Part shown: one piece after another, positions 42,183-52,655 of the stretch
Layout of the letters: each line of letters begins with the position of its first letter
Numbering within the stretch: position 1 is the stretch's first letter
Source of the DNA: Streptomyces sp. XY006
GTDB lineage: Bacteria; Actinomycetota; Actinomycetes; Streptomycetales; Streptomycetaceae
Length of the DNA stretch: 64,000 nucleotides
Reading direction: 5' to 3'
Assembly: GCF_002237655.1 (NCBI RefSeq)
Contig: NZ_NOKT01000010.1
Coordinates: 62,001-126,000 of the forward strand
Made by a program: the position numbers and the translations under genes
Notes under the pieces: model-generated
What the model saw: only the letters and a program-made list of their open reading frames with translations
Told to the model about the DNA's origin: nothing
Database searches by the model: none

Positions 42183-43852
42183 CACGACCCCTCCTCGGCG
42201 TGCTGCGGAACGGACGGCGCAGTCAGCGCCGGCTCGGGGCGCGGCTCGGTCAGCGCCTCGGGCAGCACGACGGTGAACTCCGCGCCCCCGCCGCGCGCCT
42301 CGCCGACGGTCGCGCTGCCGCCCTGCCGTTCCGCGAGCCTGCGCACCAGGGACAGCCCGATGCCCCGCTCCCGGTGGGCGGGGGGCTTCTTCGTGGACCA
42401 GCCCTCGGTGAAGATCAACTCCCGGTGCTCCGGCGGGACTCCGGGCCCGGTGTCGCGCACCCGCAGGGTCACCGTACGGCCCTCGGCGCGCAGTTCCACC
42501 TCCACGCGCGCGTGCGGCGTGCCCGCAGCCGCGTCGAGGGCGTTGTCCACCAGATTGCCGACGACCGTGACGAGCCCTTGCGGGTCGACCAGCCGGTCGG
42601 GCAGCCGGGTCGGGTCCGAGACCCCCAGGCCCACACCCCGCTCGGCTGCCACCGTCGCCTTGCCGACCAGCAGGGCGGCGAGCAGCGGGTCCTCGATCCG
42701 CTCGGTGATCTGCTCGGAGGTGGCACGGTGGTCGCCGACCACCTCGCCGACGAAGTCGACGGCGTCGTCGTACATCTCCAGCTCCAGCAGCCCCAGGAGT
42801 GTGTGCATCCGGTTGGCGTGCTCGTGGTCCTGGGCGCGCAGGGCGTCGATCAGCCCGCGGGTGGAGTCGAGTTCGCGGCCCAGCTGCTCCAGCTCGGTGC
42901 GGTCGCGCAGGGTGGCCACGGCGCCGCCGTCGTCGGTGGGCATCCGGTTGGCGACCAGGACGCGCTGGCCCCGCACGGTGAGCAGGTCCGTGCCGGTCAC
43001 GCGTCCGGCCAGGACATCGGCCGTACGGCCCGCGCCCAGCGCCTCGTCGGGCGTGCGGCCCACCACGGTGTCCCCGAGGCCCAGCAGGCGCTGCGCCTCG
43101 TCGTTGACGAGCCGGATGCGGCCGGTTCGGTCCAGGGCGACGACGCCCTCCCGGATGCCGTGCAGCATCGCCTCCCGCTCCGACAGCAGCGCGGCGATGT
43201 CCGAGAAGGCCAGGTCCCTGGTCTGCCGGTGCACGCGCCGCGAGATCAGCCACGCCGCCAGCGCGCCCACGGCGAGGGCGCCTCCGGCGTACGCGAGCAG
43301 CCCCGGGATCGCGTGGATGAGCCGGCTGCGGACGCTGTCGTAGGCGATGCCGACCGACACCGCGCCGACGACCGTGCCGTCAGCGTCGCGCAGCGGCACC
43401 TTGCCCCGGGCGGAACGGCCGAGGGTGCCGTCGTCGATCTCCATGACCTCGTGACCGGCCAGGGCCTGGCCCGGGTCGGTCGAGACGATCCCGCCGATCT
43501 GCTTCGGGTCGGTGTGCGACCAGCGCACGCCCCGCCAGTCCATCACCACGATGTACTCGGCCTGGGTGGCCTTCCGGATGCGCTCCGCCTCCCGCTGCAC
43601 CGGGCCGTTCGGCGACGGCGGCGTGTCCCGCAGGTCCCGCGCGAGCCCCGGCCGCTGCGCGGTGGTCTGCGCGATCGCCAGCGCGCGGCGCATGGCCTGG
43701 TCGTCCAGCTGGTCACCCAGGGGGGCGAGGAACAGCCCGGTCGCGAGGACCGCGACTCCGGCGGCGATGGCCACCTGCATCAGCAGCACCTGCGAGAACA
43801 CCCGCCGCGGCAGGCCGAGGCGCAGGCGACGTGCGGGGGGAGTGGGGCTCAT
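42182..43852 (-). CDS. Sensor histidine kinase, CitA/DcuS type
   Basis: 556 residues. TM1 at about 17-45, an extracytoplasmic PAS/Cache sensor (about 46-185, with EYIVVMDWRGVRWSHTDP and GHEVMEIDDGTLGRSARGKVPLRDADGTVVGAVSVGI), TM2 about 185-210, and a cytoplasmic PAS (REGVVALDRTGRIRLVNDEAQRLLG). Next come the phosphorylation motif ALRAQDHEHANRMHTLLGLLEL and the ATPase lobe (VGNLVDNALDAA, DTGPGVPPEHRELIFTEGWSTK, GIGLSLVRRL). The family senses citrate or C4-dicarboxylates directly in the periplasmic-side PAS. Acts with the response regulator immediately downstream; nearby genes are a carboxylate symporter and two citrate synthases. Confidence 0.94.
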   Translation of the reverse strand: MSPTPPARRLRLGLPRRVFSQVLLMQVAIAAGVAVLATGLFLAPLGDQLDDQAMRRALAIAQTTAQRPGLARDLRDTPPSPNGPVQREAERIRKATQAEYIVVMDWRGVRWSHTDPKQIGGIVSTDPGQALAGHEVMEIDDGTLGRSARGKVPLRDADGTVVGAVSVGIAYDSVRSRLIHAIPGLLAYAGGALAVGALAAWLISRRVHRQTRDLAFSDIAALLSEREAMLHGIREGVVALDRTGRIRLVNDEAQRLLGLGDTVVGRTPDEALGAGRTADVLAGRVTGTDLLTVRGQRVLVANRMPTDDGGAVATLRDRTELEQLGRELDSTRGLIDALRAQDHEHANRMHTLLGLLELEMYDDAVDFVGEVVGDHRATSEQITERIEDPLLAALLVGKATVAAERGVGLGVSDPTRLPDRLVDPQGLVTVVGNLVDNALDAAAGTPHARVEVELRAEGRTVTLRVRDTGPGVPPEHRELIFTEGWSTKKPPAHRERGIGLSLVRRLAERQGGSATVGEARGGGAEFTVVLPEALTEPRPEPALTAPSVPQHAEEGS

Positions 43853-43936
43853 ACCGAAGACGGTACGTGCGGCTGCCCGGCTCCCGTAACGGGTGTGGCA
43901 TGGATCTCTTGATCAATGGTGCAGCGGTCGCCGGCG

Positions 43937-44881
43937 TCAGCTCGCGAGGGCCGTCGTCACCCTCGACTCGCGCACCGCCACCACGTCCATCCGCGCGGGT
44001 GAGCCCAGGACCGACGCCCCGCAGCTCTCCGCACGGGGCGGCAGGGCCGCGCTCTGCGCCACCTCCACCTGCCAGCGGCGTCCGTCGGCGTGGGCGACCG
44101 TCACCTCCCAGTGCGGGGCGGCGCCGGCCGTCCGTACGACGCTCAGCGCCTCCGCCGCGTACTCGCCGATGCCGGTGCGTACGGCGAGCTCGGCGGCCTG
44201 GCCCGGCCGCTCCCAGGCCGACCTGCCCCGGCAGCCCTCCACGACGACGCGTCCCTCGCGCGCCCCCTGCAGGACCTCCTTGAGCAGGTGTGCCTCGGCC
44301 CGCCCGTAGGCGTATCCGTACGGCAGCACCAGCACGGTCGGAGAGAAACGGTGACCACCCAGATGGGTGACCTCCCAGACGCCCTCGACCCCGGAGGTGG
44401 CGAGCTCGGCCGCGAGGGGGCGGCCCAGCAGGGCGCAGCAGCGGTCGCGCTTGCCGTTGGTGCAGACGAGCGCCAGCGGGTCGCCCTGGTGCGGCCGCGC
44501 GCCGAGCACCGCGTCGAAGGAGTGGTGGTCGCCCCGGCCCAGTGCGGCGAAGTCGAGGTCGAGCAGCCGCGCGGGGTCGGAGGTCGTGGCGGAGTGCAGC
44601 CACACGTTGCCCGGCGTGGTGTGCGCCGCGTACACCCGGCGCGTGGCGGGCATCCGGCGGTCGGCGTGACGTCCGGGGCGGCGGATGAGCACGATGCGTA
44701 CGCCCGTGTCCTTCGCGGCCGCCTCCAGGGCACGCCCGAGGGCGGGGTCCAGGTGGCTCGAGGTGAGCGCCTTGGCACCCCACGGACCGGGCTGCTCCAG
44801 CAGCAGCCAGGTCCTCGCGGTGGCCGCGGTTCCCGAAACGGGCTCGTCGGAGTCCCGGGAGACGCTTGAGCACGTACTCAC
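43937..44881 (-). CDS. Sucrase/ferredoxin-like (Suc_Fer) thioredoxin-fold 2Fe-2S protein
   Basis: 314 residues from GTG 44881 (VSTCSSVSRDSDEP). The family holds a thioredoxin-like ferredoxin domain. Here the cysteines C140, C148 and C149 (LVCTNGKRDRCCALLGRPLA) and histidines H173/H177 (WEVTHLGGHRFSPTVLVLPYGYAYGR) are the conserved set likely to carry an iron-sulfur cluster. The enzyme activity is unknown; electron transfer or iron reduction is plausible. An apparent DmdR iron box directly abuts the start codon, so expression should rise in iron starvation. No clear Shine-Dalgarno is present; the message may be very short-leadered. Confidence 0.88.
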   Translation of the reverse strand: MSTCSSVSRDSDEPVSGTAATARTWLLLEQPGPWGAKALTSSHLDPALGRALEAAAKDTGVRIVLIRRPGRHADRRMPATRRVYAAHTTPGNVWLHSATTSDPARLLDLDFAALGRGDHHSFDAVLGARPHQGDPLALVCTNGKRDRCCALLGRPLAAELATSGVEGVWEVTHLGGHRFSPTVLVLPYGYAYGRAEAHLLKEVLQGAREGRVVVEGCRGRSAWERPGQAAELAVRTGIGEYAAEALSVVRTAGAAPHWEVTVAHADGRRWQVEVAQSAALPPRAESCGASVLGSPARMDVVAVRESRVTTALAS

Positions 44882-44900
44882 AGAGGTGAGCCTAACCTGA
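44882..44900 (-). promoter_or_regulatory. Iron box (DmdR/DtxR-type operator)
   Basis: The 19-mer AGAGGTGAGCCTAACCTGA matches the Streptomyces iron box TTAGGTGAGCCTAACCTAA at 16 of 19 positions, with the core GGTGAGCCTAACCT exact. It touches the Suc_Fer start codon, so iron-loaded repressor would block initiation. Confidence 0.82.
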
Positions 44901-44934
44901 CTTGGCCCGGCTCTCCTCCCGGGGGCGCCCCGGC

Positions 44935-46263
44935 CTACTCCGGTAGTGGCTGCGGCGGCTTCGGACCGGCGTACTGACCGCTCGGGCGCATCCGCAGCGG
45001 GCGTTCGCCGTACTCCTCCAGGGCGTGGGCGATCCAGCCCGCCGTACGGGCCACGGCGAAGATCGTCTCGCCCGCGGTCGCGGGCATGCCGCAGGACGCG
45101 GTGAGCACGGCGAGGGCGAGGTCGACGTTGGCGTGCAGCGGGGCGTGGCGGGCGGCGGTGTCGACGATGTCCCGGGCCGCGAGAAGGGCGGGCTCGGCGC
45201 GAGGGATGCTCTCCAGAAGGGAGAACAGTGCACGCGCGCGTGGATCCTCGCCGTGGTACAGCCGGTGCCCCAGTCCCGGGATACGGCGGCCTGCGCGCAG
45301 CTCGTCCGCGATCACCGGCCCGGCGTCGCCCTGGTCGAGCACGTCCTGGAGCATCCGGTGGGCGAGCCCGCTGGCCGCGCCGTGCAGGGGGCCCTCGATC
45401 ACGCCGAGTCCGGCGGAGACGGCCGCGTAGGCGTGCGCGCGCGCCGAGGCGGCGACCCGCACGGCGAGGGTGGAGGCGGCCAGGTCGTGGTCGACGAGGA
45501 GGGCGAGCGCCGTGTCCAGCACGCGCAGGGACGCCTCGTCGGCCTCCCGCGGGGACAGCCGGGTCCACAGGCGGTGGGCCAGCGGAGCCTGGTCGCGGCG
45601 GTCGTCACGGTCGTTGCCGCGGCCGTCGCCACGGCCTGGGGCACTGCGGTCATCACGGCGGTCGTCGCGGCGATCGCGCCCGGCGGGCGGCAGGGCCGCG
45701 ACGAGCGTCGGGATGAGGGTGCGGGCCGTGCCGAGCACGGCGTCCTCGGACAGGTCGAAGCGCAGCGGGTCCGCGGTCGCGGCGGCGACCGTCGCGACGC
45801 GGAGCAGATCGGCGGGCGCGGCGTGTTCGGGCAGGGAGTCGACGGCGCGGCGGGCGACGGCCACGGCTCCGGCGGGCGCCGCGAACGTGCTGCCCGGGCG
45901 CAACCGGCCCGTCCACAGCCATTCGGCGACCTCCTCGTAGCTGTGCCGCGTGGCCAGGTCGACGGCGTCGACGCCGCGGAAGTAGTACCGGTCGCTCTCG
46001 ATGAGGGTGAGGCGGGTGCGCACGGACAGCTCGCCGCCGGCCGCCGAAGGGCCCGCGCTCTCGCGCCTGTTGCGCCGGGCGAGGGCCTCGACCTCCCGGG
46101 CGTCGAAGGTGCTGCCCCGGCCGCCGCTGCCACGCCGGCTGCTGAGCTGGCCGCGGCTGACGTAGGCGTAGACCGTCTCCGGCTTCACGCCGAGCAGCTC
46201 GGCGGCCTCCTTGGTGCTCAGCCGCCGCCCCGGGTCGAGAGGGGCGGGTTCTTGATCGCGCAT
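44935..46263 (-). CDS. Citrate synthase homologue with N-terminal helix-turn-helix
   Basis: 442 residues from ATG 46263 (GGTGAG 5 nt upstream); GTG 46272 is possible. Residues 8-60 are an excisionase/MerR-like helix-turn-helix: RRLSTKEAAELLGVKPETVYAYVSRGQLSSRRGSG. The rest is a type II citrate synthase fold, interrupted near the middle by an Arg/Asp repeat (DRRDDRRDDRSAPGRGDGRG). The catalytic residues appear kept: His in GPLHGAAS, His in GLGHRLYHGEDPR and Asp in LHANVDLAL. A DNA-binding, oxaloacetate- or acetyl-CoA-sensing regulator, a working enzyme, or both are possible. It is divergent from a plain citrate synthase gene with TTGAC repeats between them. Confidence 0.88.
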   Translation of the reverse strand: MRDQEPAPLDPGRRLSTKEAAELLGVKPETVYAYVSRGQLSSRRGSGGRGSTFDAREVEALARRNRRESAGPSAAGGELSVRTRLTLIESDRYYFRGVDAVDLATRHSYEEVAEWLWTGRLRPGSTFAAPAGAVAVARRAVDSLPEHAAPADLLRVATVAAATADPLRFDLSEDAVLGTARTLIPTLVAALPPAGRDRRDDRRDDRSAPGRGDGRGNDRDDRRDQAPLAHRLWTRLSPREADEASLRVLDTALALLVDHDLAASTLAVRVAASARAHAYAAVSAGLGVIEGPLHGAASGLAHRMLQDVLDQGDAGPVIADELRAGRRIPGLGHRLYHGEDPRARALFSLLESIPRAEPALLAARDIVDTAARHAPLHANVDLALAVLTASCGMPATAGETIFAVARTAGWIAHALEEYGERPLRMRPSGQYAGPKPPQPLPE

Positions 46264-46291
46264 GGGGCTCACCGTATCCGTCTAGCGGATC

Positions 46292-46339
46292 ATTGACTTC
46301 TGTATTGACTGGATCAATGTTGACACGCCTCAAGTCAAG
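46292..46339. promoter_or_regulatory. TTGAC repeat array between the divergent citrate synthase genes
   Basis: ATTGACTT (46292-46299) and ATTGACT (46304-46310) are direct repeats 12 bp apart; TTGAC follows at 46320 and the inverse AAGTCAA at 46332-46338. The region is AT-rich for this genome. Likely operator or promoter elements for the 110-bp divergent region. Confidence 0.55.
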
Positions 46340-46373
46340 CATGGACAGTCGAATCAAGTCCAGGGAGGAAGAC

Positions 46374-47537
46374 ATGTCCGTCAACAGGTCCACAGCCACT
46401 CTTGTCGAGGTACCGCGGGGGCTCGCCGGTGTCGTCGTCACCGACACCCGGATCGGTGACGTCCGCGGTCTGGAGGGCTTCTACCACTACCGCCAGTACT
46501 CGGCCGTCGAGCTCGCGCAGACCCGCGGCTTCGAGGACGTCTGGCACCTGCTCGTGCACGGCGAGCTGCCCGACGCCGCCCGCGGCGCGGCCTTCACGAG
46601 GGAGACCGCCGCGCTGCGGCGACTGCCCGACGAGGTGCGTGCCGCGCTGCCCGCCATCGCCGCGGCCGGCGGACGCTCCGGCCCCCTCGCCGGGATGCGC
46701 ACGGCACTGTCGCTGCTGGGCGCCGCGAAGGGCTTCCGGCCGGTGTACGACATCGACACCGACCAGCGCCGACGCGACGCGCTCGAAGCGGCGGCGGCCG
46801 TGCCCACCCTGCTGACCGCCCTGCACCGGCTGGGCCGGGGACTCGATCCGGTGGAGCCGCGGGAGGACCTGTCCTACGCGGCGAACTACCTGTACATGCT
46901 GACCGGCTCGGTACCGGACGACGGGCACGCCCGGGCCGTCGAGCAGTACCTCATCTCCACCATTGACCACGGATTCAATGCGTCAACATTCACGGCCCGG
47001 GTGATCGCCTCGACGGGCGCGGACGTGGCGGCGTGCCTGGCCGGTGCGGTGGCGGCGCTGTCGGGGCCCCTGCACGGAGGCGCGCCCAGCCGCGCCCTGG
47101 ACACCCTGGACGCGATCGGCAGCCCGGACCGCATCGACGCCTGGGTGCGCGAGAGGGTGCTCGCCGGTGAGCGCATCATGGGCTTCGGGCACGCGATCTA
47201 CCGCACGGAGGACCCGCGGTCGCGGATGCTGCGCGAGGTCGCCCAGAAGTTCGGCGGACCGCGGGTGGACTTCGCCGTGGAGGTCGAACGGCACGTCGAG
47301 GCGATCCTGGCGGAGCTCAAGCCCGGCCGCGAACTCCACACCAACGTCGAGTACTACGCGGGCGTCGTCATGGAACTCTGCGGCCTGCCCCGCGAGATGT
47401 TCACCCCGACCTTCGCCGCGGCGCGGGTGGTGGGCTGGAGCGCCAACATCCTGGAACAGGCGGAGGACACGAAGATCATCCGCCCGGTGGCCCGCTACGT
47501 GGGCCCGAAGGCCCCGGCCCCGGTACCGGCGGTGTGA
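46374..47537 (+). CDS. Citrate synthase (CitA/2-methylcitrate synthase type)
   Basis: 387 residues. ATG 46374 with GGGAGGA 4-5 nt upstream. Condenses oxaloacetate with acetyl-CoA (or propionyl-CoA). Catalytic histidines in ALSGPLHGGAPSRA and MGFGHAIYRTEDPRS. The third catalytic residue is in NVEYYAG, i.e. Glu where most citrate synthases have Asp (NVDFYSG); I recall Glu in some other actinobacterial members. RPVARYVGP near the end binds CoA/phosphate. This is a secondary citrate synthase besides the main vegetative enzyme elsewhere. Its divergent neighbour is an HTH-fused homologue that may regulate it. Confidence 0.92.
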   Translation: MSVNRSTATLVEVPRGLAGVVVTDTRIGDVRGLEGFYHYRQYSAVELAQTRGFEDVWHLLVHGELPDAARGAAFTRETAALRRLPDEVRAALPAIAAAGGRSGPLAGMRTALSLLGAAKGFRPVYDIDTDQRRRDALEAAAAVPTLLTALHRLGRGLDPVEPREDLSYAANYLYMLTGSVPDDGHARAVEQYLISTIDHGFNASTFTARVIASTGADVAACLAGAVAALSGPLHGGAPSRALDTLDAIGSPDRIDAWVRERVLAGERIMGFGHAIYRTEDPRSRMLREVAQKFGGPRVDFAVEVERHVEAILAELKPGRELHTNVEYYAGVVMELCGLPREMFTPTFAAARVVGWSANILEQAEDTKIIRPVARYVGPKAPAPVPAV

Positions 47538-47552
47538 GGGGTCGCCTCTGCG

Positions 47553-48239
47553 TCACGGCGGGCGGGGGGTGCCGCGGCCCTGCAGGTCGCGAATGGCTTG
47601 CTCGAAGATGCGGAACAGACGTCCTTCGTGGCTGTCCGGGGAGAGGCCCTCCTTCGCTCCTCGCGAAGCCTCCCAGTAGCGCTGGAAAAGAGGGCTCCTG
47701 AGCAGTGTGCGGGCGTATTCGAGCAACTCCTCTTCAGATATCTCACCCCACTCATAGAATAGGAGGTAGTGGCCGAACACGAGGTTGGCGAACAAGTGCT
47801 GGCGGACTACCTCGTGTGGCTCGTCGGGATAGTCGTTCCACACGGCGGCCAGTGTGGGGTCGTCCATCGCCATCTCGGTCAGCTGGACGTGCAGTGCTCG
47901 CAGATCGGCTCTCGCGCTGCGGCGCAGTTCCTGGCGGGAAAAGATGAGTTCCTGTCGTTGCAAGCGGAGTTCTTCACGTTGTAGGCGCAACTCTCGCTGC
48001 TGGAACAGCAGGGTGAACACCAGTAACAGGAGAGCCAGGCCGGAAAACACGGCGCTTATACCGCCGAAGTAATCCCCCACCGCGCTGCGTTCCGCTGCCT
48101 CTCGGCGCCCGCCGTTCGCCTCCTCGACACCGGTCAGGAGCCAACCGCTGATCACCACGGACGCGGCACCCACCAGAGCCACTCCGAGCAAGGCGGCCAC
48201 ACCCCACAGCAGGGCACGCCCGAAGCGTCGATGATCCAT
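47553..48239 (-). CDS. Membrane protein with coiled coil, DUF6082-like
   Basis: 228 residues from ATG 48239 (GGGAGG just upstream); ATG 48254 would add five residues. Two membrane helices at about 10-32 (LLWGVAALLGVALVGAASVVISGWLL) and 60-80 (FGGISAVFSGLALLLLVFTLLF) are followed by a highly charged heptad coiled coil (QQRELRLQREELRLQRQEL). A helical C-terminal domain follows with DDPTLAAVWNDYP and YLLFYEWGEISEEEL. This layout is common in Streptomyces proteins of unknown function often annotated DUF6082. Convergent with the citrate synthase, 15 bp apart. Confidence 0.82.
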   Translation of the reverse strand: MDHRRFGRALLWGVAALLGVALVGAASVVISGWLLTGVEEANGGRREAAERSAVGDYFGGISAVFSGLALLLLVFTLLFQQRELRLQREELRLQRQELIFSRQELRRSARADLRALHVQLTEMAMDDPTLAAVWNDYPDEPHEVVRQHLFANLVFGHYLLFYEWGEISEEELLEYARTLLRSPLFQRYWEASRGAKEGLSPDSHEGRLFRIFEQAIRDLQGRGTPRPP

Positions 48240-48325
48240 CCGCCCTCCCGGCATCTGCGTGATGCTTCCCCGGTGGGGGGCCGGGAAACGGGTTCTCCCG
48301 GCAGTGCAGGAGAACCCGATGGGGA

Positions 48326-48565
48326 TCAGGCGTCCGGGATATCCGCCTTGGCTTTGACCAGGGTCTCCCGGGTGATCATGACGATCCGTTCGTAGTCCGC
48401 CCGATAGGCATCCGCGGGGAGTTCGTCGTCCAGCGCGTCAGTGACGTCTGTGCCGATGACGGCGAAATTCCCGTCGTTCAGTTCGAAGATGTCGGGACAA
48501 TGGGCGCCGGATATGCTTCCTCGTTCACGCGGTGAAGCGCCGATCCGGCGGATGATTCGACTCAA
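48326..48565 (-). CDS. Small conserved Streptomyces protein of unknown function
   Basis: 79 residues. Start TTG 48565 with AGGA seven nt upstream. Contains GSISGAHCPDIFELNDGNFAVIGTDVTD...LPADAYRADYERIVMITRETLVKAKADIP. I recognise this as a recurrent small streptomycete protein, often near DUF6082-like and regulator genes, but know no function. It is 86 bp upstream of the membrane protein gene and probably co-transcribed. Confidence 0.78.
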   Translation of the reverse strand: MSRIIRRIGASPRERGSISGAHCPDIFELNDGNFAVIGTDVTDALDDELPADAYRADYERIVMITRETLVKAKADIPDA

Positions 48566-48894
48566 TGAAGAATCCTAAGAGCTTGCGCAGGGCTGGTGCA
48601 CACGGAACCACGAGACGAGCACTGCACGGTAGGGGGGCTCGTTCTCGGCGGAGCGAACGACGCTTGTGGCGTGGCTCGGGACGGCAGAGTATTGCGTACT
48701 CACTACCGACCGGGTGACATTGTGTCGTCTTTGCATGTTCCCACGGCAGCAGCGAAGGAGCGCTGCCCCCACGAGTCGACGATGATGCCCCCTCGGGTCG
48801 GGCCTCCCCGGCTCGTATCCTGGCCCCGCATCCCAGCTCGTACGTGTGCCGGTCGCGCAGGCCGGTGCGCGCGTCGGTGTGAGAGAGGTCGTAC
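48566..48894. other. 329-bp divergent intergenic region
   Basis: Holds an inverted repeat GAGTA-TTGCG-TACTC (48687-48701) and a TATCCT (48817-48822) that could be the -10 of the CobW gene. No gene seen; the frames in it are short and unlike the codon use around. Confidence 0.45.
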
Positions 48895-49979
48895 GTGCGT
48901 CAGCCGAGTCCGGAACCGCGGCAGATCCCGGTCGTGGTCCTGGCCGGATTCCTAGGATCCGGCAAGACCACCCTGCTCAACCACCTCCTCCACCACAGTG
49001 GGGGAAGCCGGATCGGCGCCATCGTCAACGACTTCGGGGCCATCGAGATCGACGCGATGGCCGTAGCCGGTGCGCTCGGCGACTCGACGGTCTCCCTCGG
49101 CAACGGGTGCCTGTGCTGCGCGGTCGACGCGAGCGAGCTCGACCAGTACCTGGAGAAGCTCGCCGAACCCTCCCTCGGCATCGACGTCATCGTCATCGAG
49201 GCGAGCGGGCTGGCCGAGCCGCAGGAGCTCGTGCGGATGCTGCTCGCCAGCGAGCTCCCGGGCATCGTGTACGGCGGGCTCGTCGAGGTCGTGGACGCCG
49301 CCGAGTTCGACGCCACCCGGGCCCGGCACCCCGAGATCGACCGGCATCTCGCGCTGGCCGACCTCGTCGTGGTCAACAAGGTGGACCGGGCGGCGGACGG
49401 CGAGCGCGTCCTCGGGCTCGTCCGGTCCCTCGTCGACCGCGCCGCCGTCGTGCCGGCCGCCTACGGGCGGATCGACCCCGAGTTCCTCTTCGACTGCCGG
49501 CCGAGCGAGGAACGCATCGGGCAGCTGTCCTTCGACGACCTGCACGACCACGGTGCACACCACGAACATGACGAACACGGCGAGCACGCCGACCACACCG
49601 GGCACCTGCACAGCGCCTACGACAGCCTGTCGTTCACCTCGGCGCGGCCCCTCGATCCGCGGCGGCTGATGGAGTTCCTCGACAGCCGTCCCGAGGGGCT
49701 GTACCGGATCAAGGGGTACGTCGACTTCGGCCCGTACGACGTCCGCAACCGCTACGCCGTCCACGCCGTCGGGCGGTTCCTGCGCTTCTACCCGGAGCCC
49801 TGGCCGACCGGTGAAGAGCACCTTACGCAGCTGGTGCTCATCGGCTCAGGAATCGACGCCCCCGCCCTGGAGCTGCAGCTCGACGCCTGCCGGAGCGACG
49901 CCCCGCACGCCGACGAGCACGGCATGTGGGGCGTCCTGCGATACGTACGCGGCCGGGACGAGGATCCCGCCGAACCGGC

Positions 49980-49983
<4 letters not shown>
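48895..49983 (+). CDS. CobW/COG0523-family GTPase (metallochaperone type)
   Basis: 362 residues from GTG 48895 with GAGGT 6 nt upstream. GTPase motifs: Walker A GFLGSGKTT (18-26), the metal motif GNGCLCC (C72, C74, C75), EASGLAEP, NKVD. A histidine-rich metal-binding stretch (HDHGAHHEHDEHGEHADH) links to the CobW C-terminal domain. Members deliver zinc, cobalt or iron to client enzymes using GTP. No zinc-box (Zur) was recognised upstream and no client gene is adjacent. Its stop codon overlaps that of convergent parC. Confidence 0.93.
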
Positions 49984-52436
<2,453 letters not shown>

Positions 52437-52655
52437 CGCTGCCGGCTCCTTGCTGCTGCGATCCGGATCTGACGCCGACCATTGTGGACCGCCGCACTGA
52501 CAAGCGGGACCAGGACCCGGTCCACAAGCCCTTTCCGGCTCCCGGGACCAGGTCGGCGCCGGGAACTTCACCAGCGCTTCGCACGCTTGCATACAGTGGC
52601 AGGACCGGCAGGAATCCGCGGTTGTGAAGACCGCTCCGCGATCGAAGGGACGTAC

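Noticed and set aside
41502..43253. Single long protein joining the response regulator to an upstream part
   Set aside because: The extension reads through the kinase gene in the wrong frame; the regulator clearly starts at MIEVLVVDDD.
43937..45568. Longer Suc_Fer protein with extra N-terminal 229 residues
   Set aside because: The extension lies antisense-free but within the citrate synthase gene in another frame; the iron box and family length support GTG 44881.
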